DNA from: Pedobacter ginsengisoli
Lineage (GTDB): Bacteria > Bacteroidota > Bacteroidia > Sphingobacteriales > Sphingobacteriaceae
Reading direction: 5' to 3'
Length of the DNA stretch: 64,000 nucleotides
Assembly: GCF_030244015.1 (NCBI RefSeq)
Contig: NZ_JASSYX010000001.1
Span: 806,001 to 870,000 of the forward strand
The notes under the pieces: generated by a model
What the model was told of the DNA's origin: nothing
What the model saw: only the letters and a program-made list of their open reading frames with translations
Databases searched by the model: none
Shown here: positions 51,971 to 62,639 of the stretch, piece by piece
How positions within the stretch are numbered: the first letter of the stretch is position 1
Layout of the letters: each line of letters starts with the position of its first letter
Made by a program: the position numbers and the translations under genes

Positions 51971-53881
51971 TTAGTTCACAAATTCCCAGGCGCTCTGATA
52001 AGCTTGTTTTTGATCTGCATAAGCCATGAAATCATCATAAAAAGACAGTCTTGACAAGGTGACGCTGTCGCCGATGACAACCAGCTTCTGTTTTGCCCGG
52101 GTCATGGCTACGTTCATGCGCCGGATGTCTGAAAGGAAACCAATATTGCGTTCCGCATTACTTCTGGTCAGGCCTAGATAAATGACATCTCTTTCCTGGC
52201 CCTGGAAGCTGTCTACTGTATTGATGGTGATGCTTTTGGTGTAAGGCATCAGCTCGTCTGCGTCGGTCAGTAGTTCCCTGATGAGCAGGATCTGCTGCTG
52301 ATAAGGGGCAATAACCCCAATGGAAGGAAAATTTTCAGCAGAATAGTGCTTGCTCAGTTCGGCAACATATTGGGAAAGGTGCCTCAGCAAAAATACGGCT
52401 TCTTCAGGGTTTGTAGTGCTTGTGCCTTCCAGCTTTTCATCAAATGCGCAGCCGGCCGTGTCGACAAAAGATAAAGCCGCATCGCCGGGAAACAGCTGTC
52501 TGCCAGCTATGGATATATGGGCTTTGAGGGAACTGCCGTAAAAGACAGCCGAGGGATAACTCATGATGTCTTCATGCATCCGGTATTGCTCTTCCAACTG
52601 GATAACGGCATCGGGCCACAGTCCGGCACATTTTTCCAGAAGGGTTTGGCTCAGCCCGTCCTTTGCTGCTGAGGCGGATTTAATGGTCGGGGGCAACTGA
52701 CAGTGGTCTCCTGCCAGTATCACTTTGTTTGCTCTCAGGATGGGTATCCAGCAGGCAGGTTCCAGTGCCTGTCCGGCTTCGTCAATTACTACCGTATCAA
52801 ATTTGAGATCGCTGATGGTGTAATGGCCGGCGCCCACAAGTGTTGCGGTGATCACCTGCGCACGTGCCACCACCTGGTCTGTGATGTACTTTTCGGTCTG
52901 GCCAACTTCTTTCATGATCTTATGGGCTTCATTGAAAAGTGCCTTCCGCTGTTCCTGTTCGGCCCGGCCAAAGTTTCTTTTGTATTTGTGCGCCATGTTT
53001 TTGTATTCTGCAGCCTGCTTTTTCAGTGCCTTTATCTGCTTCATACTTTCATGCTCTGCCATTTTACTGTCGAGGGTCAGGGATAACATTTTTGCGGATA
53101 CCCTGGCCGGATTTCCGATCCTTAGCACATTTAGACCTTCTTCCGCCAGCTTTTCGCTAAGCAGGTCTACGGCGGTATTGCTCGGGGCAACGACCAGGAT
53201 CTGCCTGTGATCCCTTTTGCTCATCGCTTTTATGGCCTGGACCAGTGTTGTTGTTTTTCCCGTACCGGGAGGTCCATGGACAATGGCCAGCTCATTTGCG
53301 GTTGCTATTTTTTCCGCTGCCTGCTGCTGTACCGGGTTTAGCCCGGGGAATATGCAGTCAAAACCGTCTTTTATGAAAGTCGGTTTGTTCCTGCCTGTCA
53401 GGACTTCGATTAACCGGGTTGGCCTTGCTTCTTTATCCTCCAGAATATGATCTGCTTTTTTTAGTGCGTAACGCATCTCATCGTAGCTGTTGTTGTCAAA
53501 CAAGAGATCGATCCCCAGTTTGCCATCGCTTGCCCATTCCGGCAGTTCATCTGTTTTAATGGTGATCTTCATTTTGTTGCCGCCAACATACGTAACTGTG
53601 CCCTCTATTTTGTCATTGGCAGCGTCGTGGTTCGAAAAGAAAGCAACAGATGAACCAAAGCGGAATTGATGGCTGAGTTCCTGGTGAGTGGTCCGTTCGA
53701 GTTCTATGCTCAAATAATCGCCCCTGCTCATTTCGGTGCCCCTGATGGCGATGGGGTACCAGGACAGGCCACCGGCCCTTCGGTCAGCGGCGGTGGTGGA
53801 TTCAGTATGTGCAAGGTAAGAGCTGAGGTCTTCTTCCCGCTCAACCTTCAGCAGGTCAAGCAGTTTTTTGAAATATTCCAT
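51971..53881 (-). CDS. UPF1/IGHMBP2-like superfamily 1 helicase
   Basis: The 636-residue protein has SF1 helicase motifs in order: Walker A GPPGTGKTTT (motif I), VVAPSNTAVDLLSEKL (Ia), FDTVVIDEAGQALEP (II), ILAGDHCQLPPTIKS (III), EEQYRMHEDIMSYPS (IV), TVDSFQGQERDVIYLG (V) and RRMNVAMTRAKQKLVVIGDS (VI). An N-terminal OB-like part precedes them, as in IGHMBP2, and motifs I and II are separated by a charged coiled-coil insertion (about 290-340). It probably unwinds DNA or RNA 5' to 3'; the cellular role is unclear. The start at 53881 (MEYFKKLLDLLKVE) fits the family. Confidence 0.92.
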   Translation of the reverse strand: MEYFKKLLDLLKVEREEDLSSYLAHTESTTAADRRAGGLSWYPIAIRGTEMSRGDYLSIELERTTHQELSHQFRFGSSVAFFSNHDAANDKIEGTVTYVGGNKMKITIKTDELPEWASDGKLGIDLLFDNNSYDEMRYALKKADHILEDKEARPTRLIEVLTGRNKPTFIKDGFDCIFPGLNPVQQQAAEKIATANELAIVHGPPGTGKTTTLVQAIKAMSKRDHRQILVVAPSNTAVDLLSEKLAEEGLNVLRIGNPARVSAKMLSLTLDSKMAEHESMKQIKALKKQAAEYKNMAHKYKRNFGRAEQEQRKALFNEAHKIMKEVGQTEKYITDQVVARAQVITATLVGAGHYTISDLKFDTVVIDEAGQALEPACWIPILRANKVILAGDHCQLPPTIKSASAAKDGLSQTLLEKCAGLWPDAVIQLEEQYRMHEDIMSYPSAVFYGSSLKAHISIAGRQLFPGDAALSFVDTAGCAFDEKLEGTSTTNPEEAVFLLRHLSQYVAELSKHYSAENFPSIGVIAPYQQQILLIRELLTDADELMPYTKSITINTVDSFQGQERDVIYLGLTRSNAERNIGFLSDIRRMNVAMTRAKQKLVVIGDSVTLSRLSFYDDFMAYADQKQAYQSAWEFVN

Positions 53882-54053
53882 TACCGCAAAAATAACTTTA
53901 ATTATTAAATACCTGTGTTTAGCTGGAGTCATATCAAACTATTGTTTCACGAACAGATAAACTTGTCGGGTATTGAACTTGTCTGGCAAGCGCATTTTTA
54001 AAAAACGCTTTGAAATTGATATATTGCCGGTTCAAACCATTTTCAACACCTAA

Positions 54054-55559
54054 ATGAAAAATCTGCTTTTCGTCTTTGCTATTATTGTTGCTGCATTTGT
54101 TAAACCTTCATTTGCCCAGGAGCGCATCAGCGCGGTCATCCCCGGTGATTTTGCGGATCCCTCAGTATGGCGTAAAGGAAATCAGTATTATGCCATCGGT
54201 ACTTCATCTGAATGGGCACCGCATTTCCCGATGTATACCTCCACCAACCTTAAGGATTGGAAGCAGACCGGATACGTGTTTGACCAGGCACCGGAATGGA
54301 CAACTGGTTCTTTTTGGGCGCCAGAATATTTTTACCACAACAGTACTTATTACATTTATTATACCGCCAGACGGAAGAGTGACAACGCTTCCTATATCGG
54401 TGTGGCGACTTCTAAATTCCCGGATAGGGGCTTTAAAGATCATGGGGTCATCATTGAGCATGGCAAGGAAGCGATAGATGCTTTTGTTTACAACGAGAAG
54501 GGCCAGCTTTACATCACTTTTAAAGCCTATGGGCTGGACAACCGTCCGATGGAGATTCTGGGCAGTAAGCTTTCGGCTGATGGCCTTAAACTGGAAGGTG
54601 AATTGTTTACCATGTTTAAAGATGACAGCAGGATAGGTCTTGAGGGGCAGAGCATCCTCAAGAAGGACGATTATTATTACCTGTTTTATTCTGCTGGAAA
54701 CTGCTGCGGCAGCAAATGTGATTACAATGTAAGGGTGGCAAGGTCGAAGACTTTCCAGGGACCTTATGAGGATTTTGGAAACAATCCAGTCCTTGCCGGC
54801 AATACAGACTGGAAATGTTCCGGTCATGGTACTTTCGTCAATACCCCTCAGGGTAAGACTTTTTACCTGTATCATGCCTACAACAGGGAGACTACAGTAT
54901 ATACCGGCCGCCAGGGTATGCTGGCAGAACTGACCTGGCCGGAAAAGAACGGCTGGCCTGTTTTTAAGGAACAGTCTGCGGCTGCAAAACCTGCTCTGCA
55001 GGTTAAAGACGAGTTTGCTGCCGCAACGCCTTCTGTTGCCTGGCAATGGGATTTTCGAAATTCATCCCCTGTCTTCACACAGGTCAATGATACGCTGCGT
55101 CTGTCCGGCACCATTAAGGAAGGTAACCAGAGTGGTATTGCGTTGACTTTAAGGCCTGTAAGTACTGATTTCGAGATGATCACTACAGTAGGCAACCAGA
55201 ACAGTGCTCAAAAAGGGCTGATATTCTACGGAGATGCCGGCGCTTCGGTAGGGGTAAGCGCGAGAGATGATTTGGCTGAATTCTGGATCGTAAAGGACAG
55301 TAAACGCACTGTACTGGGCAGTTCAGAGATCATGATCAAGGTACCTGTACAGCTGAAGATGGTGGTGAAACCGGATCTGACCTGCAGGGTCTATGTAAAG
55401 CAGGACCAGGCCGACTGGAAGGAACTTAAGGGAGAGGGCAAACCGGTTGTTATAGATTTCCTTCCCCAGTGGGACAGAAGTCCGCGCATCGGGTTAAACT
55501 TTAAAGGTGATCCTGATCAGGATGCCCGGTTTACTGCATTTGAACTTACTAATAAATAA
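54054..55559 (+). CDS. Glycoside hydrolase family 43
   Basis: The 501-residue protein has a signal peptide (about 1-21, ending PSFAQ) and a five-bladed beta-propeller GH43 domain. The three acidic residues are placed as Asp35 base (GDFADPSVWR), Asp142 pKa modulator (EAIDAFVY) and Glu197 acid (IGLEGQSIL). The C-terminal part (about 320-500) is a beta-sandwich that may shape the active site or bind sugar. Family members hydrolyse arabinose- or xylose-containing glycans; the exact substrate is open. It stands apart from the sugar operon but may serve the same glycan. The SelW-like gene follows after 24 bases. Confidence 0.88.
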   Translation: MKNLLFVFAIIVAAFVKPSFAQERISAVIPGDFADPSVWRKGNQYYAIGTSSEWAPHFPMYTSTNLKDWKQTGYVFDQAPEWTTGSFWAPEYFYHNSTYYIYYTARRKSDNASYIGVATSKFPDRGFKDHGVIIEHGKEAIDAFVYNEKGQLYITFKAYGLDNRPMEILGSKLSADGLKLEGELFTMFKDDSRIGLEGQSILKKDDYYYLFYSAGNCCGSKCDYNVRVARSKTFQGPYEDFGNNPVLAGNTDWKCSGHGTFVNTPQGKTFYLYHAYNRETTVYTGRQGMLAELTWPEKNGWPVFKEQSAAAKPALQVKDEFAAATPSVAWQWDFRNSSPVFTQVNDTLRLSGTIKEGNQSGIALTLRPVSTDFEMITTVGNQNSAQKGLIFYGDAGASVGVSARDDLAEFWIVKDSKRTVLGSSEIMIKVPVQLKMVVKPDLTCRVYVKQDQADWKELKGEGKPVVIDFLPQWDRSPRIGLNFKGDPDQDARFTAFELTNK

Positions 55560-55583
55560 TGAGCTTCTTAAAGATAAAAGGCG

Positions 55584-55874
55584 ATGCATAAACCTACCAT
55601 TACGATAGAATATTGTCCTAAATGCGGATGGATGCTAAGGGCGGCCTATATGGCGCAGGAGTTGCTGAGTACATTTACCGATGAACTGCATGGGGTCTTT
55701 CTGGTGCCCAGTGAAACGGGCGGTTCTTACATCATCAGTATTAACGGTAAAAAGGTATTTGACAGGAAAGAGAAAGGACGCTTTCCTGAGATCAAAGAAC
55801 TGAAGCAGCTGGTGCGTGATGTAGTAAGCCCGGAGAAAGATCTGGGACATTCGGACATAAAAAAAGAGGATTGA
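55584..55874 (+). CDS. SelT/SelW/SelH (Rdx)-family protein
   Basis: The 96-residue protein has the thioredoxin-like Rdx fold with the redox motif CxxC at Cys11 and Cys14 (IEYCPKCGWMLRA). Further conserved parts are GSYIISINGKKVFDRKE and the C-terminal helix FPEIKELKQLVRDVV. In animals the first or second position can be selenocysteine; here both are cysteine and no in-frame TGA is seen. It probably works in cytoplasmic thiol redox chemistry. It ends at a terminator shared with the convergent IPT gene. Confidence 0.88.
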   Translation: MHKPTITIEYCPKCGWMLRAAYMAQELLSTFTDELHGVFLVPSETGGSYIISINGKKVFDRKEKGRFPEIKELKQLVRDVVSPEKDLGHSDIKKED

Positions 55875-55895
55875 CCAATTGGCAATCCCCTTTTT
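55866..55895 (+). terminator. Terminator between SelW-like and IPT genes
   Basis: GGATTG (55868-55873) pairs with CAATCC (55883-55888), followed by CC and five T. The stem overlaps the stop codon of the SelW-like gene. Confidence 0.65.
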
Positions 55896-55913
55896 AATGA
55901 ATAAGGAATTTAC

Positions 55914-57578
55914 CTAATTTGTCGCGGTAAAATTTCCATCTGCAATAACGCTCTGGCCCCCGGTTACTATCGTTAGTTTCATAGCACCCAGGTTTAGATT
56001 AGAGGGGACAGCGACTGTGATTGTATTTTCTGTTACGCTGATCGCCTGGGCAACGATCGTTCCAAATTTCACGGTCGTCCAATAATCGCCAGGATAAAAC
56101 CCTGTGCCCTTTATCGTCAGGATCGTTCCTGCAATGGCAGATGCCGGAGAAAATGAAGTGACCGTAGGACCTTTGATGTCAAATTCGCCAGGAGAAACGA
56201 TCTTTTTGCCCGGTACATCAACCGAGATCTTTAGCTTTCCGGCATTGATGCCTGCGGGGACGGTAGTTCTTAGGTTCGTAGCAGAGGTAGCGACAGCGCC
56301 GACAGCAACCGTTCCAAAGTAAACAGTGTATCCGACATCCTTAATGAACGAACCGCTAATGTTAATTTCCTTTCCGGGTGCTCCCTGCTCCGGGCTGAAC
56401 CCTGTGACTTCATAAGCCAGCACTTTTAATTTTTTTGCTGTTGTCACTTCGTTTAAGCCAAATTTCATGGTCAGCGCATAATCACCTGCTTCGGTATTGG
56501 CGGGAATAACATAAGAAAACCCTGTTCCTGTTGTTGAGTTCGCATACTGATAGTCGCCATTTCCAAATTTGAGCTGTGGATATCCATCATAATAATTGCT
56601 GGCAAAATTGGCAATATTGACATTCACGACACCGCCCGGCAATGCAGATTCCGGACTGAATGAGGTAATCTCTGGAAGAACAATGCTAAACTCTCCGGGA
56701 AGGACAGTTTTCTTACCATTAATTGTGATTGAAACAGTGGCTTTTTCTTTAATGCTTGAAGGGACAATCGCTTGTAAAGTGTTGTTATAATTGATGTTGG
56801 CAGTGATTTCGTTGAATTTTACTACAATATCGCCATTGTAATAATAGTCAGTCGGAAGATTGTCTCCTGTGAATGTAATAAAACTACTGATGGCACCTGA
56901 TTTTGGGCTGAAGTCTTTGATGTTTGCAAAAATGGTGAAATAAGTATTGGCCTGCACGGATGAACTGCCGACAGAAACTGTCACGCTGATCTGGTTTCCA
57001 TGCCTGGCATTGATGCCAGATGGCACCGCAACCGAGATTTCAGAATCACTGGCCGCAATCACGGTTCCCTCTGTGCCTCCGAAAGTTACATGGACATCTT
57101 TGAGTGCCGGTGAGTAAAATTTGCCGGATATTTTAACAATGTCACCTGATTTACCAGTATTCGGGCTTATGCTGCTCGAGGAAGGAACAGGCAGGTTGAC
57201 GTTTAAAAGCGCACCAAAAGCCGTCCCTTTTTCATCCCGTATATATGCCCTTGCATAAACTATAGGATTATATCCATATAAAGGACCTAATTTTAGATTA
57301 TCAACGGTCGTAGTGAATTGTCCGGTACTTACATTATTGCCCAGGGAGACTTTTGTGCCGTTACTTTCATCAATATTCGGGTTCGGACTATAAATAAATC
57401 CATAATCAAGAATCTGCTGTTTCCCTTTGTTCAGGATGTTTCCGGTAAAAATTACAGTGGTCGGGGAAGCTGCAATTACTGATAAGGTCTGGATCTCAGG
57501 GCCGCCAAGATCGTCTTTTTTACAGCTGTTCAATGTCATCAAACCGGCCGCTATGACAAATAAAAAAATCTTTTTCAT
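55914..57578 (-). CDS. IPT/TIG-domain surface lipoprotein
   Basis: The 554-residue protein starts with a lipoprotein signal (MKKIFLFVIAAGLMTLNSC, lipobox LNSC, Cys19). An Ig-like N-terminal part follows (about 30-128) and then five IPT/TIG repeats (starting near 132, 217, 298, 381 and 468). Each repeat has a core like ITSFSPESALPGG or VTGFSPEQGAPGK and a closing strand ending PGEF or similar. Such repeats serve in surface adhesion or glycan binding, and related IPT lipoproteins occur in polysaccharide-utilisation loci. It follows the barrel gene after 12 bases, so the two probably form a pair. Confidence 0.88.
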   Translation of the reverse strand: MKKIFLFVIAAGLMTLNSCKKDDLGGPEIQTLSVIAASPTTVIFTGNILNKGKQQILDYGFIYSPNPNIDESNGTKVSLGNNVSTGQFTTTVDNLKLGPLYGYNPIVYARAYIRDEKGTAFGALLNVNLPVPSSSSISPNTGKSGDIVKISGKFYSPALKDVHVTFGGTEGTVIAASDSEISVAVPSGINARHGNQISVTVSVGSSSVQANTYFTIFANIKDFSPKSGAISSFITFTGDNLPTDYYYNGDIVVKFNEITANINYNNTLQAIVPSSIKEKATVSITINGKKTVLPGEFSIVLPEITSFSPESALPGGVVNVNIANFASNYYDGYPQLKFGNGDYQYANSTTGTGFSYVIPANTEAGDYALTMKFGLNEVTTAKKLKVLAYEVTGFSPEQGAPGKEINISGSFIKDVGYTVYFGTVAVGAVATSATNLRTTVPAGINAGKLKISVDVPGKKIVSPGEFDIKGPTVTSFSPASAIAGTILTIKGTGFYPGDYWTTVKFGTIVAQAISVTENTITVAVPSNLNLGAMKLTIVTGGQSVIADGNFTATN

Positions 57579-57590
57579 CGATGGGCGGGA

Positions 57591-59967
<2,377 letters not shown>

Positions 59968-59996
59968 TATTTATCTCATCATCTTGAGATACAGAG

Positions 59997-60050
59997 AGGT
60001 CTCTTGAACTATGTTGTTGTTCAGTATAGTTCAAGAGATCTTTTGTTTTT
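59997..60050 (+). terminator. Terminator of guaB
   Basis: AGGTCTCTTGAACTAT pairs with ATAGTTCAAGAGATCT (16 bp with one G-U pair) around a 13-base loop and is followed by TTTGTTTTT. The stem is unusually long. Confidence 0.8.
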
Positions 60051-60059
60051 AAGAGAACC

Positions 60060-60167
60060 GCTTGGGGCGAAGATAAAAACCGTTCTCTTCGAAGACTGCA
60101 TCCCCTGAAGCTGCGCAACATGGGCGCTGATGTCTTCTCTGAGAAGGTGTTTTTCTTCGCCCCAAGC
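60060..60167. repeat. Long imperfect palindrome of 108 bases
   Basis: The ends GCTTGGGGCGAAGA and TCTTCGCCCCAAGC are exact inverted repeats, and pairing continues with gaps through AAAAACC/GGTGTTTTT and GTTCTC/GAGAAG toward a central region. It lies in the convergent space between guaB and the next gene. There is no T run right after the arms, so it looks like an extragenic palindromic or MITE-like element rather than a terminator. It does not match the element at 42819-42974. Confidence 0.6.
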
Positions 60168-60198
60168 TAGTGCAGAGAAATGCCGAGGATTTTGAGCT

Positions 60199-60906
60199 CT
60201 ACAAATATTCATCAGGCCCGATCTCCCAGGTCCAGGGCTTTTTAAAGCTGCTGAGGGTTCGGAGCGTTTTGACCTGAAATGCACCTTCATGTGTCTCATT
60301 ATTAGTTTTGTCATGTCCGGTCTTGCCGCTGATGACTTTTCTTGTGCCATTCAGAAAGTCATATTGTTTTTCATTTGTCTCGCCGGAACTGATGTGATAC
60401 GCGTAATTTCTTGCTTGTATAAGTCGCCACTCATTGCCCTGATACCCAAAGCTGTAATTTAATTTCCATCGCCAGTTGCCGCCTCCTTCAAATTCAAGGA
60501 CCAGTTTTTCATTGCGAATGCTCATCGGCCGAAGAGGATCGGGCATGGCCCCTCCTTCTTGAGACCGGAGGATAAAGTCATTATTTTGTATGGCCAGTTT
60601 ATAGTTTCTGCCTGTTTTAAAATATATGGCGAGTATTCTTGGTCTTTGGATCTCCGTAATCAGTTCTGTAGTATTGTCGCCATAGGCCCGGTTTTCTTTC
60701 ACCGAGGCATAAAATTCAAAGATGAGTGCAAGATCTCCGATTTTGTCACCATTCAGGTCGCCATAAACTGAATCAATTACTTTCCATTGGGTAGGAATCA
60801 GGGTTTTAATTGTTTTTCCGTGAGCGGGGACGACAGGGAACTTAAAGCTCTGGGCAGAAGCTGTTAGATAACAAAGTGGAAAGAGCAGGCTAATTAATAT
60901 TCTCAT
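60199..60906 (-). CDS. Secreted protein with FG-GAP-like calcium loop, unknown function
   Basis: The 235-residue protein has a signal peptide (about 1-19, MRILISLLFPLCYLTASAQ) and one DxNxDxxxD loop (GDLNGDKIGDLALIF, Asp50, Asn52, Asp54, Asp58) like the calcium-binding loop of FG-GAP or integrin-type repeats. The rest is beta-rich (LVLEFEGGGNWRWKLNYSFG). No other domain is recognised. A single loop of this sort is often seen in VCBS-like cell-surface proteins. It is monocistronic. Confidence 0.75.
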   Translation of the reverse strand: MRILISLLFPLCYLTASAQSFKFPVVPAHGKTIKTLIPTQWKVIDSVYGDLNGDKIGDLALIFEFYASVKENRAYGDNTTELITEIQRPRILAIYFKTGRNYKLAIQNNDFILRSQEGGAMPDPLRPMSIRNEKLVLEFEGGGNWRWKLNYSFGYQGNEWRLIQARNYAYHISSGETNEKQYDFLNGTRKVISGKTGHDKTNNETHEGAFQVKTLRTLSSFKKPWTWEIGPDEYL

Positions 60907-60960
60907 ATGCGTAAAGAACGCAAATTGCTACAGAATAGTACGGGAAATATCTAAACATGA

Positions 60961-60986
60961 AAAAGCCGGAATCCTCCGGCTTTTTC
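60961..60986. terminator. Bidirectional terminator
   Basis: AAAAAGCCGGA-ATCC-TCCGGCTTTTT forms a perfect stem with A and T runs on both sides. It mainly serves the minus-strand gene at 61025-61336. Confidence 0.9.
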
Positions 60987-61024
60987 TGTTGTTAACTATA
61001 TATAATAGGGATTATATATGGGGG

Positions 61025-61336
61025 TTATTGAATGATTTTACCGTCTTTGTCGATTTTTAAAGAGCCAGTTTCCTGTTCTTTTTTAACATCAACCTGATAG
61101 TAAGTCGTTTTGTCTGCATTGGTTACTAAAAACGCAGCAGTTGGCGTCCATGCTTTTACAGGGTCAGATTGTAGGGTCTTTGTAACTGCCTCTGGAAGAT
61201 CTTTTAGTTCAACCGGAGTTTTGGTGGTACTATCTTGTTGTGCAGCAATGACTACTGGGTTCTTAATTTCGCTTGCTTTTACTGATGTTAATCCTGCTAC
61301 TGCTAAAATTGCTGCTGATAAAATGATCTTTTTCAT
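61025..61336 (-). CDS. Small secreted protein, possibly PepSY-like
   Basis: The 103-residue protein has a signal peptide (MKKIILSAAILAVAGLTSVK, cleavage near ASE). A mature part of about 80 residues has the pattern ELKDLPEAVTKTLQSDPVKA then YYQVDVKKEQETGSLKIDKD, GKIIQ. This helix-strand-strand order recalls PepSY-like or DUF2874-type small periplasmic proteins that end in an aspartate-lysine hairpin; the match is by pattern only. It has its own terminator and is divergent from the OmpA-family lipoprotein gene. Confidence 0.75.
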   Translation of the reverse strand: MKKIILSAAILAVAGLTSVKASEIKNPVVIAAQQDSTTKTPVELKDLPEAVTKTLQSDPVKAWTPTAAFLVTNADKTTYYQVDVKKEQETGSLKIDKDGKIIQ

Positions 61337-61689
61337 AGTTGTTTATTTTAATGTATTTGTAAATAGTGATTATTAATTACGATTAGACTATGATACATAA
61401 TAATGCCAATGCCTCATTATTTTGGCATATAACTGATTTACAATAAGTTATTGTTTATGTTATTTTGATTTAGTGTGGAGTATCTCCACACTTTGCTGAC
61501 CAAAGAAACACATTTAAGGGTTTTCTATAACCAGCATGGTCAGGACAATGCCGAAAAGGAGTATATATTAAAAAAACGGCTTCAAAAGTGTGTTATTGGA
61601 GATTTTGCTAACTGGCGTGATAATTGCAATTGTACTATTACATCAAGGATTGACCTCTCGATATCTATTTACCTATAAAAATTCAAATC
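61337..61689. other. AT-rich intergenic stretch with a perfect palindrome, no convincing gene
   Basis: About 350 bases between two divergent envelope genes. It contains an inverted repeat TGCCAA...TTGGCA around 61404-61427 and a perfect 9-bp palindrome at 61472-61492. A 67-codon frame (61475-61678) opens with GTG inside that palindrome and shows no recognisable protein, so I do not call it. Promoters for both flanking genes should lie here but no full consensus was found. Confidence 0.5.
61472..61492. promoter_or_regulatory. Perfect interrupted palindrome, candidate operator or hairpin
   Basis: AGTGTGGAG-TAT-CTCCACACT lies about 200 bases upstream of the OmpA-family gene and 135 bases upstream of the divergent small gene. 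No T run follows, so it is not a terminator. The binding factor is unknown. Confidence 0.45.
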
Positions 61690-62538
61690 ATGTATCACTC
61701 TAGAATTTTAGTATTAGCGGCGCTTTCGGTAGTATTAGCATCTTGCGGGACTTCGAAAAAAATAACGGAGGCCAATATGAGATACTCCAGACTGGACAGT
61801 ACTTATAAGATCTTGCAAACAGATCTGGCAAGGAGCCAGGATTCTACAGCTAAGTATAAAGCGCTAAGCAAGCAGCTGGAAATGCAGCTGAATGAAAGGA
61901 AAGCATCTAATGATCAAATGCTGAACCAGCTAAAAGATCTGTCGGTCATATCTGGCTCACAGGCAGAGAGCATTAAGAAATCACTGGAAAACATCAGTTC
62001 TAAAGATGCTTACATCCAAAACCTGCAGTCGGCGATAGCCCGAAAGGATTCACTGAACATGAATCTGGTGATGAACCTGAAAGGCGCCATAGGCAACCTG
62101 GATGACAAAGACATTAACATCAAAGTGGAAAAAGGTGTGGTCTACATTGACATTTCGGATAAGCTTTTATTTGCCACTGGTAAATATGAGGTAAGACAAC
62201 CGGCCAAAGAAGTGCTGGGTAAAGTTGCCCAGGTACTAATGAAACAGCCAGACATTGAGTTTATGGTGGAAGGTCATACCGATAACGTACCATACCGGCA
62301 AGGTGTATTGCTGGATAATTGGGATTTGAGTGTGAAACGAGCTACTGCTGTTGTCAGGATCCTGCAAAACGAATACAACATTCCTGCTGCGAAAATGACT
62401 GCTGCAGGCAGGGGCGAGTATGTCCCGGTAGCAGGAAATGATTCTGAATCAGGAAAAGCCTCGAACAGAAGAACCCGGATTGTGATCCTGCCACAATTGG
62501 ATCAATTCTTTAAATTGCTGGAAGCTCCTAAAAAATAA
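61690..62538 (+). CDS. OmpA-family peptidoglycan-associated lipoprotein
   Basis: The 282-residue protein has a lipoprotein signal with lipobox (VVLASC, Cys19). A long coiled-coil region follows (about 25-135: YKILQTDLARSQDSTAKYKA, KQLEMQLNERKASNDQMLNQ). The C-terminal OmpA domain (about 150-275) has the peptidoglycan-binding pattern VEGHTDNVPYRQG, NWDLSVKRATAVVRIL and KASNRRTRIVILPQ. It should tie the outer membrane to the cell wall from a lipid anchor, with the coil acting as spacer. It resembles MotB-like or Pal-like proteins of Bacteroidetes and is monocistronic. Confidence 0.92.
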   Translation: MYHSRILVLAALSVVLASCGTSKKITEANMRYSRLDSTYKILQTDLARSQDSTAKYKALSKQLEMQLNERKASNDQMLNQLKDLSVISGSQAESIKKSLENISSKDAYIQNLQSAIARKDSLNMNLVMNLKGAIGNLDDKDINIKVEKGVVYIDISDKLLFATGKYEVRQPAKEVLGKVAQVLMKQPDIEFMVEGHTDNVPYRQGVLLDNWDLSVKRATAVVRILQNEYNIPAAKMTAAGRGEYVPVAGNDSESGKASNRRTRIVILPQLDQFFKLLEAPKK

Positions 62539-62567
62539 TAGGATATTCCTTTGAATTCATTGGATCT

Positions 62568-62612
62568 AAAAGAACCCAGTTTTGCTTCTGTTAAGCAAAA
62601 CTGGGTTCTTTT
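62568..62612. terminator. Bidirectional terminator with a 20-bp perfect stem
   Basis: AAAAGAACCCAGTTTTGCTT and AAGCAAAACTGGGTTCTTTT pair perfectly around a five-base loop. It separates the OmpA-family gene from the convergent peptidase gene. Confidence 0.92.
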
Positions 62613-62639
62613 TAACCATTAGCAAAAAATGCTTATCGG

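Noticed and set aside
54204..55046. 280-codon minus-strand frame opposite the GH43 gene
   Set aside because: The sense frame carries all three GH43 catalytic residues and a signal peptide, while the antisense frame shows nothing recognisable.
61475..61678. 67-codon frame upstream of the OmpA-family gene
   Set aside because: It opens with GTG inside a palindrome and its product has no recognisable pattern.
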